Source: Crotalaria pallida
Lineage: Eukaryota; Streptophyta; Magnoliopsida; Fabales; Fabaceae
DNA length: 64,000 nt
Direction: 5' to 3'
NCBI GenBank assembly: GCA_037953625.1
Contig: CM075654.1
Coordinates: 24,793,501 to 24,857,500, forward strand
In this document: positions 36,402 through 46,690 of the stretch, one piece after another
How the letters are laid out: every line of letters begins with the position of its first letter
Numbering within the stretch: the stretch's first letter is position 1
Notes under the pieces: generated by a model
Told to the model about the DNA's origin: nothing
The model's input: only the letters and a program-made list of their open reading frames with translations
Databases searched by the model: none
Translations under genes and position numbers: made by a program

Positions 36402-37908
36402 CTAACCGGTTAGTAATGCCCTGTAACCGGTTACACGATGAACCCAGAAACTGGGTTAGTGTGTTTTGATGAGTAATCACTTTATTAATCCACGAATTCG
36501 CTACGAAATCAGCTCTAGATTAGTGGAAAACACGCGTCGGTATGCATGGCAAGGAAACCCCTCTATATAAGCCAGTGATGTTGACGAATTTAGGGTTGAT
36601 TTGCTGAAAATGAGTGTGGAGGCTCTGTTTAGGGTTCTAAGTTTCATCTCTGAAATTCTTCTTTGATTCTGAGAGGTAGACTCTGAGTGATACATGAACA
36701 CGAAGCTTACATCCAGAGCTTCGTGTTGATGCAAAAATTGTAGGCCAAGAGTGTGTGTGGAAGGAGAAATCGATCTTGGAAGTTGAATTTGGAAAGCTGA
36801 GTCTGTGTTTTTCTCATTTCTGGAAGCTGGGTTTGAGCTTTGATTTTGGTAAGTACAGATAACTTTTAAGCCTCAAACCACTTCGATTCTTTTCTTTAGT
36901 GCATGTTACCTAGAGCAAGTCCTAATTGTTTTCCCTAATTTCTTTGGTCAATTTCTATGTCAAATTCCCTGGTGTTTGGACCCTGTTCCTGAAAATCGTG
37001 GCTAAGGGCAGAAATGAGGGTTCTTGTGGAATCTGTGGATTTTTCTTCAATCTCAGTGTATTTACTCATCAAACACGACTTAGAGGTATGGGAGAAGTTT
37101 ACCTTATACTAGATTGAGACTAAAATCAAGTGTTTTAGGACTTGAGTCAACAAAGACTCAAAAGGGCATTATGTGTTTAGGGTTAACAGGCTTAGAGGCC
37201 AATTCTGTATCTCAATTCGTTTTAAGCAAAGTTAATAACCTGCATGCAAGCTATTCTGATGATTGAATCATAATTTAAAGGTTTATTATGAGTTTTGTGA
37301 TATCAAGTTGTGTTTATGTGGAATTATATGCAATTTGAGTATCTAAATTGAATGCATGCAAGATAAATATGTTGCTGTGGTTGAACATGTTTATTTTAAG
37401 GTATGTGAACTCTTTTGAGTGTTGAAATTGGTTAGATTTGAGTATTGGGAAAAAAATGGTATGCAAAACCTCATTTTTCAAGTACAGACTGCATAATCTA
37501 ACCGGTTATTCGATATTTGTAACCGGTTAGATACTGTAAAATTTCAAAGAAAATGAATTTCTGAAATTGGTCCTGTGTTCTTACCATTTTTACTCAAGTC
37601 TATACTCTAATTTCACTTGAACTCAATCTGAAAACATGTTGATAAACACTGTTTGGTTCAGATTGAAATTGAGGAGTTAATGCCTTAATGTTATGAGATA
37701 ATTTCAAGAGGAAATTGTGCTCATTTGGAATTGGATTGTGATTTAGACTTTTGAATGATGAAATCAGTGGGTTTGAGGTATAAAACAATGTTGAAACTTG
37801 TTTATGGATTGGGTAGAGAATTCAAGAAAAAGGGTTTTCTGAATTGCAATGGTTAGTAAGTTCAGGTCTGTAATTCTAACCGGTTAGCCTGAGATTGTAA
37901 CCGGTTAG
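36402..37908 (+). repeat. Three pairs of TAACCGGTTA palindromes
   Basis: Sites at 36402-36413 and 36423-36434, then 37498-37509 and 37519-37530, then 37876-37887 and 37897-37908. Each is a CTAACCGGTTAG or GTAACCGGTTAC-type palindrome; in all three pairs the starts are exactly 21 bp apart. The first pair lies about 130 bp upstream of the TATA box. Confidence 0.95.
36564..36570 (+). promoter_or_regulatory. TATA box of the 36138-39897 LTR
   Basis: TATATAA in CCTCTATATAAGCC, a good plant TATA context, about 280 bp before the GTAAGTAC donor. Confidence 0.6.
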
Positions 37909-38180
37909 TACCTGAAACTGAAAAGTAAAAGTTAAGTCTTTTAAGTAAAAAGTGAATACCATTGGTTAAGTTTTTCCCAATCCAAGCCTAATGGCATGTT
38001 TTTAAGTTAATTCAAGAATGAATTTTTGTGCCAAAGGTTATACCTCAAATTAATCATTCAAAAGAGAAATTGAGATATTTCTAAATCACAATAATTAAAG
38101 TAAAGATAAAAACCAACCTAAATAATTGTGCATTCATGCATAGAAAGAGTGGAAGATAGGTTGGTAAGAAACGATTATCA

Positions 38181-38537
38181 TATTCTGGGAATAAGAGGAG
38201 GGTACTCCGGGAGTACCAAATTTGTAACCTACTTGATGACACATTCTGGGAATGTGGCCAATGTCTGGGACATGGTTTCTTTGATGTGTTCTGGGAACAC
38301 ATTGGTATGCAACCTACTTGATGACACATTCTGGGAATGTGGCCAGTGTCTGGGACATGGTTTCTTTGATACGTTCTGGGAACGTGATGCACAGTCTAGG
38401 AGTGGTGCTTGTTTATATTCCAAGTATGGTTTGCTATACGTTCTGGGAACGTGAAACAAACTCCGGGAGTGATGTTTATTTATCCAAGTATGGTTTGGCA
38501 TACGTTCTAGGAACGTATGTTAGTGTTCTGGGAACAC
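38181..38537 (+). repeat. Cluster of 12 short dyads with central TGG/CGG/TAG
   Basis: Dyads include TATTCTGGGAATA (38181), GGTACTCCGGGAGTACC (38201), ACATTCTGGGAATGT (38241, 38326), ATGTCTGGGACAT (38261), ATGTGTTCTGGGAACACAT (38284), TGTCTGGGACA (38347), ACGTTCTGGGAACGT (38371, 38438), ACTCCGGGAGT (38460), CATACGTTCTAGGAACGTAT (38499) and GTGTTCTGGGAACAC (38523). Arms differ but stay self-complementary. Confidence 0.95.
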
Positions 38538-38761
38538 ACTGGTGTATTGGATGAACGTCCAAGATGGACTTATAGTGGAGGCCTCAGTTGTGGATAGAAA
38601 TCATGCATCATGCCACTTGCATTATAAGAGATATAATGTTGAAAAAGGGTATGCTCATATGTACTTGCATTTTTGTCTGTCCATGATATACTTGTGTTTG
38701 TATTTTAGTCTTTATTGATTATGTATATGTGTATACTTACTCCCTATGTCCTGTTTAGGTG

Positions 38762-39235
38762 ATGGCCAGATACCTAGCCTGCATCGAGGTACGCCCTATC
38801 CCTAGTGGTATATGGACGTACGAGGAGCACCGAGCCACCTTTGAGGGGGAGGTGGAGATTACTCTCTACCACCCTAACCCTCTGGTTCGGGTGCGACCTC
38901 GTAGATTTAGGATTCCTTTAGTCTATACTATGCATGTTCCACCCTTTTATACATATAGAGGACCACCCCCGGCTCGACCAGTGCGTCGATTTCATAGTTT
39001 TCGCTTTAGAGCTGCCACTCATACTCATCCTTCTTCCCACAGAGTTGTTACCGAGGAGACTCCTTCTCCTGGTCTGACTGACTTTGAGAGGACTGCTTCT
39101 GCAGATCCTAGACGCAGTGGTGGGGTCTCTACACAGTCGGGCGAGGTTGAGGAGGACCCTGTGGAGGATGAGGACGAGGAGGAGGTGCTTGTCGAGCCTA
39201 CTGTTTCTGCTAGAGGTGGACCTGCTGGTTCCTAG
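38762..39235 (+). CDS. LTR-embedded ORF of 157 residues, function unknown
   Basis: Begins MARYLACIEVRPIPSG three bases after an acceptor-like TTTAG|GTG (38757-38758). An in-frame GTG precedes the ATG, but ATG at 38762 is the better start. The N-terminal 60 residues resemble the ORF at 18803-18991; the rest is arginine/proline-rich then acidic (EEDPVEDEDEEEV) and ends GGPAGS. No known domain is seen. It lies in the LTR rather than in the internal region and could be joined to a leader exon starting after the TATA box at 36564. Whether it is translated is unknown. Confidence 0.45.
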   Translation: MARYLACIEVRPIPSGIWTYEEHRATFEGEVEITLYHPNPLVRVRPRRFRIPLVYTMHVPPFYTYRGPPPARPVRRFHSFRFRAATHTHPSSHRVVTEETPSPGLTDFERTASADPRRSGGVSTQSGEVEEDPVEDEDEEEVLVEPTVSARGGPAGS

Positions 39236-39484
39236 GAGCCTGCATAGCATAGATGTTTTGGATCCTAGGTCTAGGGATAGAGCTGCAGAGGATCAGAGGA
39301 GCCGCTGAGGACATGGATGACCTACTATGGGACTTCTATTTTGATTTTGTCATATATTGTATATATTTTGAGAGGTCTTAGAGTGAGGTTTATTTTGAGC
39401 AGCTGATTATGTATATGTTTCATCAAAACTTGCTATCTCGACTCTTGTTACTTGCTATGTTGATACTGGTGGGGGTTTTTATTA

Positions 39485-39485
<1 letters not shown>

Positions 39486-39527
<42 letters not shown>
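39486..39527. repeat. (AT)n microsatellite
   Basis: About 20 uninterrupted AT units within the solo LTR. Confidence 0.95.
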
Positions 39528-39530
<3 letters not shown>

Positions 39531-40059
39531 TTTTTATTTACCTCAGCAGTGCCCCACAAGTATTATTTTTACTTCCGCATACTCTGATTCTGGTTCAAAA
39601 AGGATTCGGCCATAAGTTTATATTCTATAAGTTCGATCAAACTCAAGAGGCAAATAATATGTTTTTAATAAACATTACGAATATGTTTTATTGTGATAAA
39701 AAGGACATTGCCTCAAGAGCCTTTTGTGAGTAAGATATTACTAAGCCGAATTCAAATTATTCGTCAAAGTTAAAAGGTATTTATAATTGAGCAAGTACAA
39801 ATTTAAAAGGAAAATTTTCTGTACCCAATTTCGTATAGCAAGTATTCTATATTTGGAAATATTAATTATTTTCATGATATAAAACAAGGGTGTCACATTA
39901 TGTATAATGATTATTACAAAATATATAATTATATAATAAAAGTTTAAAACTCATGGGTACTCGCGGATACCCGTTACCCGCACTAATACCCGTAAATACC
40001 CGCGCGTATGGGCATGGGTATGCACTACCCGCGCCCGTGGGTACCCATGCCCATCCCTA

Positions 40060-40893
40060 GCCCCAACTCACCCTAAACCCCAAAATTTAAAATTCAAACC
40101 CCAACCAGAAAAAAATAAATAAATAAATTGGGGTGCTTCTAACCAATATTTTGGGTGCAAATTCCTCGACATCCTCATAGCTAGGTGACATCTTTCCATT
40201 TTTCATTTATTTTTATTTTTATTTTTTTTCTCTCTTAAGTTTTTGTTTTACATTGGGGAATATAAGATTTAAGCTTGGGGAGTGCATTGCATTTTACATT
40301 CAGTTTAGGATCATTTAGTATAATTTTTCATTCATCATGCATTTTAATTTTTTTCATAAGCAAAGAAAAATAAAATAAACAAAAAAATTCATTCATTTTG
40401 CATGCATTTGACTAACTCATCATTTAGGCAATTTAACTTGTATCTGTTATGATGGACACTGAATGCATTTCCTTATGAATATTATTTTTGATAGTGACTT
40501 AGTCTGTGACGATCTGCTCATTAGGATACCAATAGTTAGCTGAAACTTATTGTGATTCTTGCTCTTCATTAAAATAGCTACTAAACAAGTGAGATTCTGA
40601 GCCTAACAAGGGTAGCACATAATGAATATATATTTAAACTCTTCTTCTTTCTTGATATTTGAGTGATGTTCACTATAATTGTGTGTTCTAGAATTTGACC
40701 TGTGACCATTTTGAGACTGATAATTATTTGCATGCATGAATATGATAAAGACACCTAAGATTATTTTTATGGCCTTCAACAATTTTGATACACTTTCCCG
40801 TAGTTGCCCATTTTGAGCCTAATGAAATAATTGTTTTCCTTGGTACCCTTTCATAATGTTAAATATTTTCGGTATCCTTTGGAATGTGAATGG
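40060..40893 (+). mobile_element. Athila internal 3' region, second copy
   Basis: 40670-40893 aligns with about 2590-2830 of the first Athila copy (shared GTGTTCTAGAA-TTGACC, GACCATTTTGA, AGTTGCCCATTTTGAGCCT). A purine tract AAGCTTGGGGAGTGC lies near 40270. It is cut by a gypsy LTR start at 40894; its 3' LTR is not seen nearby. Confidence 0.75.
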
Positions 40894-41050
40894 TGTAACA
40901 TCCCCGATTTTATTCAATAGTTATGTGCCTTAGTTAGTGGAATATTGATGAGTGTTGTATCATCCTTAAGTTTTGATTTTATTTGGAAGTGTTATGAGGT
41001 GGTTAGAATGTGTTTAGGAGGTGGAAACTTTCTAGAAGAAAGTATCTATA
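40894..41050 (+). mobile_element. Gypsy LTR start, truncated
   Basis: TGTAACATCCCCGATTTTATTC begins abruptly after Athila sequence, the common start of gypsy LTRs here. No matching end was found, and homology to the other LTRs in the window is lost within about 150 bp. Confidence 0.5.
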
Positions 41051-42306
41051 AGTCTTATATTTAAATCTTCAAAGTAAAATACTTTGTTTTCCATCATTTT
41101 TAAAATCTTAGTACCATGAAATAAATAGTTAGACAACAACTTATACATTTTATAAAATCATCTAAATACGTTAAATTAAATCCACAATTCACATTATCAT
41201 TAACTAATATCATTTCTTTACACTTAAGAAAATAAAACAGATTAAACTCTCTAATCAATTCCTATAAGACCAATATCATCAAAATGACACAAAATAACTT
41301 ACTTAAATAAACCAATCACTAAAAATCTCACATGCATGCAACAAAATCCATAGTTTTTAGTCTAAGATTATTTTATCGCTAACATGCATGACAAACTCAT
41401 CATCATTCAAGTTCATTTTTCAACAATCAATCATCTTAACTTATTTTCATGTCATGGCAGAATTATCATTACCAAAAAGTCATTATTTACTTAAAACTTT
41501 AACATGCAATAACACAAATTTTTTCTTCTTAATTAATCATAAAAACCGAAAAGATTAAATAAACAAATAAATTTAACTCACTTAGCACACCAAAAATCAA
41601 AACATAAATTTTCAAGGCAAAGATCTTTATGCATGTACTCATCATCTCAAGATCATCTCAAAAATATAACATGCATGACACTTAAATATATTTTTAACAC
41701 CAAAAATCCCATTTTTATACTTTCATCACATGCATGCAAAACTAAATAATTATAAACTCAAACCATGCATCAAAGATCATCATTAACAATTTAGTTTCAA
41801 AAATCAAACATCCTAACCTACCTAAATCAACCTTGGCCGAATTATTGAAGAAGAAAAGACTAATTTTTTGTCAAATCTTTAACATGCAAAAATCAAGTTT
41901 TTCACTTTTCTACTTAAATAAAACATACATCAACACTTTTCTTTTTATTTTCAACCAAAACATTAGATCTTTAAAATCAAAGTCACATGTTCACATGCAA
42001 ATGCTTAAAACTCATAGATCAAGTCCTAAAACTAACATGCATGTACTCAAATAAATTAACAAAACATGGATTCCTTTTTTTTCTAGACTTCGCCGAATTT
42101 ATCATCATCAAAATGAACATTTATACAAATTTTTACAACACAAAATCATGATCAACACATATAAATCACATGCATGTATCATTTACACATACTCTAAGTT
42201 TAAATCTACAACATGCATCACAATCTCATTACTTTACAAACTTTTCAAAACTTCAAACAAAATTACATCAAGAAGAAGAAAAGAAGAAGAAGAAATAAGC
42301 CACCTA
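41051..42306. other. AT-rich region with CATGCATG (RY) cluster
   Basis: No gene is recognised; short frames are low-complexity. Six exact CATGCATG words occur at 41331, 41383, 41670, 41729, 42036 and 42169, with several partial copies between. TTGGCCGAAT and CGCCGAATTT words (41835, 42090) recur near polypyrimidine stretches. It may be leader or LTR sequence of a minus-strand element. Confidence 0.45.
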
Positions 42307-42827
42307 TGTAACATCCCAATTCTTATTTATAAATTAACAAATAAAAGTTTACAATTGAAATATGGGACTCAAAAATTTTCTTTTTATAACTCAAGATTTA
42401 CATAAAATGTCGGGGAATTCATTTACAATATATATAACATGATTTAGAGTTTCCTTCTTTCAACTCTTTCGCTGCGACACTCTGATCTTCAAGCTCCTTA
42501 GCATTCACCTAAAATGTTAACCACTAAGGGTGAGACCTTTTCACAACACAGTGAGTTGTAGGACAGTTAATAGTTCATAATAAAATTCAAGAACAATAAT
42601 CAAATCAAGCAATGGTCTGACCATAATACATCCAAATTACATAATCACCTAATCATTCATATCATGCCCACCTACAAATAAAGTCATTTCCTACATTTGT
42701 AATTCATAAATCCTACCTCCCTTAAAAGGTTAATCTTGTAAAATTTTTCTTGTACTATATTGATGTCTTGATAATATTTTCCTTTCTTTAAGTTGTCTCA
42801 TTTATATTTAAGTTTTTGTGCAGCTAT

Positions 42828-43257
42828 CCTCTTCGCGTACTAACCGATTCGCGTAAAATCGCAGTCGGCCCCGATTCGCGTAAAATCGCAGCCGGCCGCA
42901 GGAGGATAGTGTTTAGCCCCTTTCGCGCACTAACCGATTCGCGTAAAATCGCATCCGGCCGCAAGGGGATTAGATGTTTTATGTGAGTTCCTCTTCGCGT
43001 ACTAACCGATTCGCGTAAAATCGCAGTCGGCCCCGGTTCGCGTAAAATCGCATCCGGTCACAAGGGAATAAAATGTTTTGTTTGAGTTTCCTCTTCGCGT
43101 ACTAACCGATTCGCGTAAAATCGCAGTCGGCCCCGGTTCGCGTAAAATCGCATCCCGCCGCAGGAGGATTAATGTTTAGCCCCTTTCGCATACTAACCGA
43201 TTCGTGTAAAATCGCAGTCGGCCCCGGTTCGCGTAAAATCGCATCCGACCGCAAGGG
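42828..43257. repeat. Tandem array with CGATTCGCGTAAAATCG hairpins
   Basis: Five units start at about 42828, 42919, 42990, 43090 and 43182 (about 71-100 bp). Each carries one or two CGATTCGCGTAAAATCG segments, in which CGATT and AATCG can pair around a CGCGTAA loop, plus CGGCC words. It is much richer in CG than the surrounding DNA. Confidence 0.92.
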
Positions 43258-44367
43258 GGGAAATTATACATGTTCTTTCATTATAATTTACTTCTCTCCT
43301 TAACTCGAATTATTCTATTATTTTCTTCCTCTATTAAACTATCCATTTTCATACCCAAATAACCAACATAGAAATCTATATATGACACACATCTAGCGCT
43401 CCGTCACAAACATACCCATTTCAAACTTATATAACCATTTCATCAATCAACAGTCAAGCATCAAGATAAATATCACATATTTTCAGAGAAAAACACACTT
43501 TTTTAATTAAACATTTATAGCACACAAATTCGCAACTATACATTTAACACTTAGATACAAATATACCTGTTTAACTCATAGTTTGTGTAATTAAAACTCA
43601 ACAGATATCACTAATGGTTAACAATCAACAAATAGCAACGTGACAATTGACATACTCAAGTATGTCTCAGAGCAACAAAATATAAATCAGCTCCCTAGGG
43701 TTCTTCACTTCCTACTATTATTACATACATAAAGAAGATTTATCAAAACATTTCAATTTATATAAAAAATCAACCAATTAAACTCTATTCACACTTAATC
43801 CATCTTTAAACAAACACTAACTTGTTACCCACAACCCAATTTAACTATTAACCCCAAATCCTATTATAAACTCTAACTATCCCTAACCCAAAGTGTGGAA
43901 AAGTGTCTCCCCTTACCTGAAAATCCTAGCAATAACGACAGAGCCACGTTTACATCCGCGACTTGCTCCAGGGTCAAGGTCAATAACAACGTGTTGGATC
44001 TAAATAGGGACATATGTTAAAACTAATTATAACATTAAAATATATATATCAAATAAATTCATTTCTGTCAAAATAATAAATACATATCATTATACAATAA
44101 AAATATATCACTTTCCCCTAAAACATCTTTTTATTTGAAAATATATGGATAATAAAAATATTGACGGATCGTCAAATAAATTAGGTAGATGGATAGAGGG
44201 AGTTGAGAAGGTTATTTACCTAAGAAGGATTTGAGATTGGACGGTTGGATCTTGAGTTATTGGATCGAGAAATTAAGTAAATGAAAAATACTCCCTGGGT
44301 TCCGCCACACTCGCTGCTCCCTTCTCTCTCTAGTTCTTTCTTTTACTTTCTTTTTGTTTCTTCTCTC

Positions 44368-45995
44368 TAGGGGTGTTCAAAATCGAACCGGACCAATTAT
44401 AAACCGCAAAACCGGACCGAAAACCGAAAAAAACCGCATCTACTGTTTTTTTATTGATTTTTTGTAAACCGATCGGTTCGGTTCGGTTTTCGGTTTCAGT
44501 TGAAAAACCGAACCGATCCTTCCTATCAGTACACATGAAAAGCAGCTTTTTGTTGTGTATTTTTACATTTTACTTTGGGGTTCATTCTCATTTCTCTGCT
44601 CTAGTTCTCTACTTCTCTCAGTCTCAATCTCTCATATACTCAAATCCACAAACTCACACCGCCGCTCCTTCACCGCATGTTCCTGCCGCGTCTCCTTTCC
44701 TGCCGCTGCCGCTCGTTCACCGCGTCTCCTTCCTGCCGCCGCGTCTCCTCATCATCTAATGCCATCATCATCTCATCTCATCGCTACAAGCCTACAATGG
44801 AGGTAAGATTCCTTCCGGCAAGCCTCAGTTTTATAAATTTGTAGATTTATTTTTGGCTCAGTTTTGATTTATTTTTGATTTGTTTCTATAGATTTTTGTT
44901 TTTGGCTCAGTTCATAGATTTATAGATGTGTTTTTGGCTCAATTTTGATTTATTTTTGATTTATAGATTTTTGATTTATGGATTTGTTTTTGCTTCATCC
45001 CTTTGTTTATTTTTGATTTATAGATTTTTGGCTCATCTTTTTGTTTGCTTCCTGTCTCATCTTCATTTTCTGCAACCCCCCAACTTTCTTCTTCTGTAAA
45101 TTAGAGAGTGAAGTTTGAAACTTTTTTGAATTGGGTCAAACACTTATGAGGAAAAGTGTGGAACTTTGGTGTGAGATAAGAGAAAGAGGAAAGGATTTGT
45201 AACAAAAAAAAATTAAATAAACAAAGGGATGAAGATTCAGTGTAACGTGTGTGAAGCTGCAGAGACTAAGGTTATGTGCTGTGCAGATGAGGCAGCACTG
45301 TGTTGGGAATGTGAAGAGAAGGTTCATGCAGCTAACAAGCTTGCTAGTAAGCACCATAGAGTCCCTCTGCATCTCAAATGCCCAAGTGTGACATATGTCA
45401 GGTACCTACCATGAATTATATTCACTGATCTTATTCAATTAATATATTGAATTATGTATTGAGCATTTATGTCTATCACTGTTTTTTTTAGCCTTCAACA
45501 ACTAGTGTTGAGAATCAATTAACTGTGCTAAATTTGTGGAAAGAGAACATAGGATGGGATCAGAAGTGAGTATAATGCATTTTAAATTTTGTAATATTTT
45601 TACAAGGTTACTATTGCTGGCTTGTAATACTTATGCTGCTGAATTTGCACTCAGTACATGTAAGATAAATATTGCTTTCTCTTAGGCTCTTGGCTGTTAC
45701 TCTGTTAGGGGTACCTAAAATTTGGATTTATATGTTTAAAAGGTCTTTTACTTTATTATCCTACTTTATATATATACTCTACTGTTATATGCTTATATTG
45801 TTATATGTTACAGAGTTGTATGTTCTCTTGAAATTTGAAACCGAACCGAACCAAACCGAAATCGCATGGTTTTTTTTGGATTGGATCTAATTGGATTTGC
45901 TAATATAATAGACCGATCCAAACCGAACCGCACGTTTATTTTGTAATCGGTTGGGATGATATTTTGCCTCAAAACCGAACCGGTCACGCTGGGAA
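44368..45995 (+). mobile_element. Insertion with captured B-box gene 5' part
   Basis: Begins TAGGGGTGTTCAAAATCG, a start typical of hAT-like elements, followed by many CCGAACC/GGTTCGG words. Similar words recur at 45840-45985. A clean matching terminal repeat was not found, so the right end (about 45995) and class are uncertain. Inside are a GC-rich leader exon (about 44640-44805, ending ATGGAG|GTAAGA), a T-rich intron and the B-box exon. Confidence 0.45.
45229..45414 (+). pseudogene. B-box zinc-finger factor, exon 1 fragment
   Basis: Starts MKIQCNVCEAAETKV and runs through CCADEAALCWECEEKVHAAN, the first B-box of BBX18-25-type transcription regulators; the zinc-binding C and H positions are intact. 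The later part should read ...MPKCDICQ into the second B-box, and that sequence is present in another frame just before a donor (CAG|GTACC, 45401), so there is a frameshift after RVPL. The second B-box is absent. A later exon-like stretch occurs near 45491-45567. In intact plants genes these proteins act in light signalling; this piece is non-functional. Confidence 0.8.
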
Positions 45996-46690
45996 TGGGT
46001 ACATACGTAGCTAAGGGTAGTTATATGAAATTAATATATATTTTGATAATCTACTCTCATTTGTGGGTTAATGTGTGTAGGTATTTTGAATTATAATTAA
46101 AATTTTGACGATCCTAAAAATAAAATACATTTAAGTAAAACAATATTGAACTTTTAATTAATCAAAATTGATTGAAAAATAATAAAGTTACCGGTCCCTC
46201 CGGATAGCTATTGCGTAAGAAAAATTATCAAAATTCAAAAGTAAATATATTTTTTCAATCCTGATATTAAACTTGATAAAATATAACATTTATAATTTTG
46301 AAATAGAAGATCATTATATATAACTTATACTGGTAACATATTAAACCAGTGCAGAAGCTAAAAATAAAACAGCCTCCGAACACTATGAAAATTTACAGGG
46401 ACGCTCAAAATATTAAGTTAAACATATTTTTCTAAAGAAACTATTTATAAAAATTCCTCTAAGGCTTGCCACACTTGAGCTCCCTGTCAAAATGTTAATT
46501 AGACTAAATAAAAGCACTATTTTATTTTTGAAAAAAGTATGATGACAAATTTATAGTTATTTTGACTACAGAACATATTTCGATTAAAACGATGAAATCA
46601 AAATTTTATTACAACACTCAAATCTTGAAAACATCATATTAAATTATTTAATTATTTTGCTAGAGGTATTAGAAATAACAGGATGTTACA

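Larger units (their letters stand above)
36138..39897 (+). mobile_element. Solo gypsy LTR (3.76 kb) with TTATG target duplication
   Basis: Starts TATAACACCCC (the usual TG changed to TA) and ends GGGTGTCACA, flanked by TTATG (36133-36137 and 39898-39902). It contains a TATA box at 36564-36570, a splice-donor-like GTAAGTAC at 36849, three pairs of TAACCGGTTA palindromes, a dyad cluster (38181-38537), an acceptor AG at 38757-38758, an ORF at 38762-39235 and an (AT)n run at 39486-39527. It lies inside the hAT-like element. Confidence 0.92.
35855..40059. mobile_element. hAT-like non-autonomous element, split by a solo LTR
   Basis: Termini TAGGGATGGGCA (35855-35866) and TGCCCATCCCTA (40048-40059) are perfect inverted repeats, followed inward by GGGTACCC-type words on both sides. 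Without the inserted LTR the element is about 440 bp and AT-rich in the middle. Flanks AGCCCAAT and GCCCCAAC resemble a decayed 8-bp target duplication. No transposase is present. Confidence 0.75.
42307..46690 (-). mobile_element. Gypsy 3' LTR (minus sense), 4.4 kb with an insertion
   Basis: Plus-strand start TGTAACATCCC and end AGGATGTTACA bound it. Directly right of it is CTCCCCCACTTATTGG, a polypurine tract on the minus strand, so this is the 3' LTR of a minus-sense element. No target duplication is expected on that side. It contains a five-unit tandem repeat (42828-43257), and at about 44368-45995 an inserted segment with a B-box gene piece. A minus-strand donor-like CAG|GTAAGG lies near 43914-43918. 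Confidence 0.75.

Noticed and set aside
38181..38537. Heat-shock elements
   Set aside because: TTC and GAA are three bases apart in these dyads, whereas heat-shock elements need a two-base gap.
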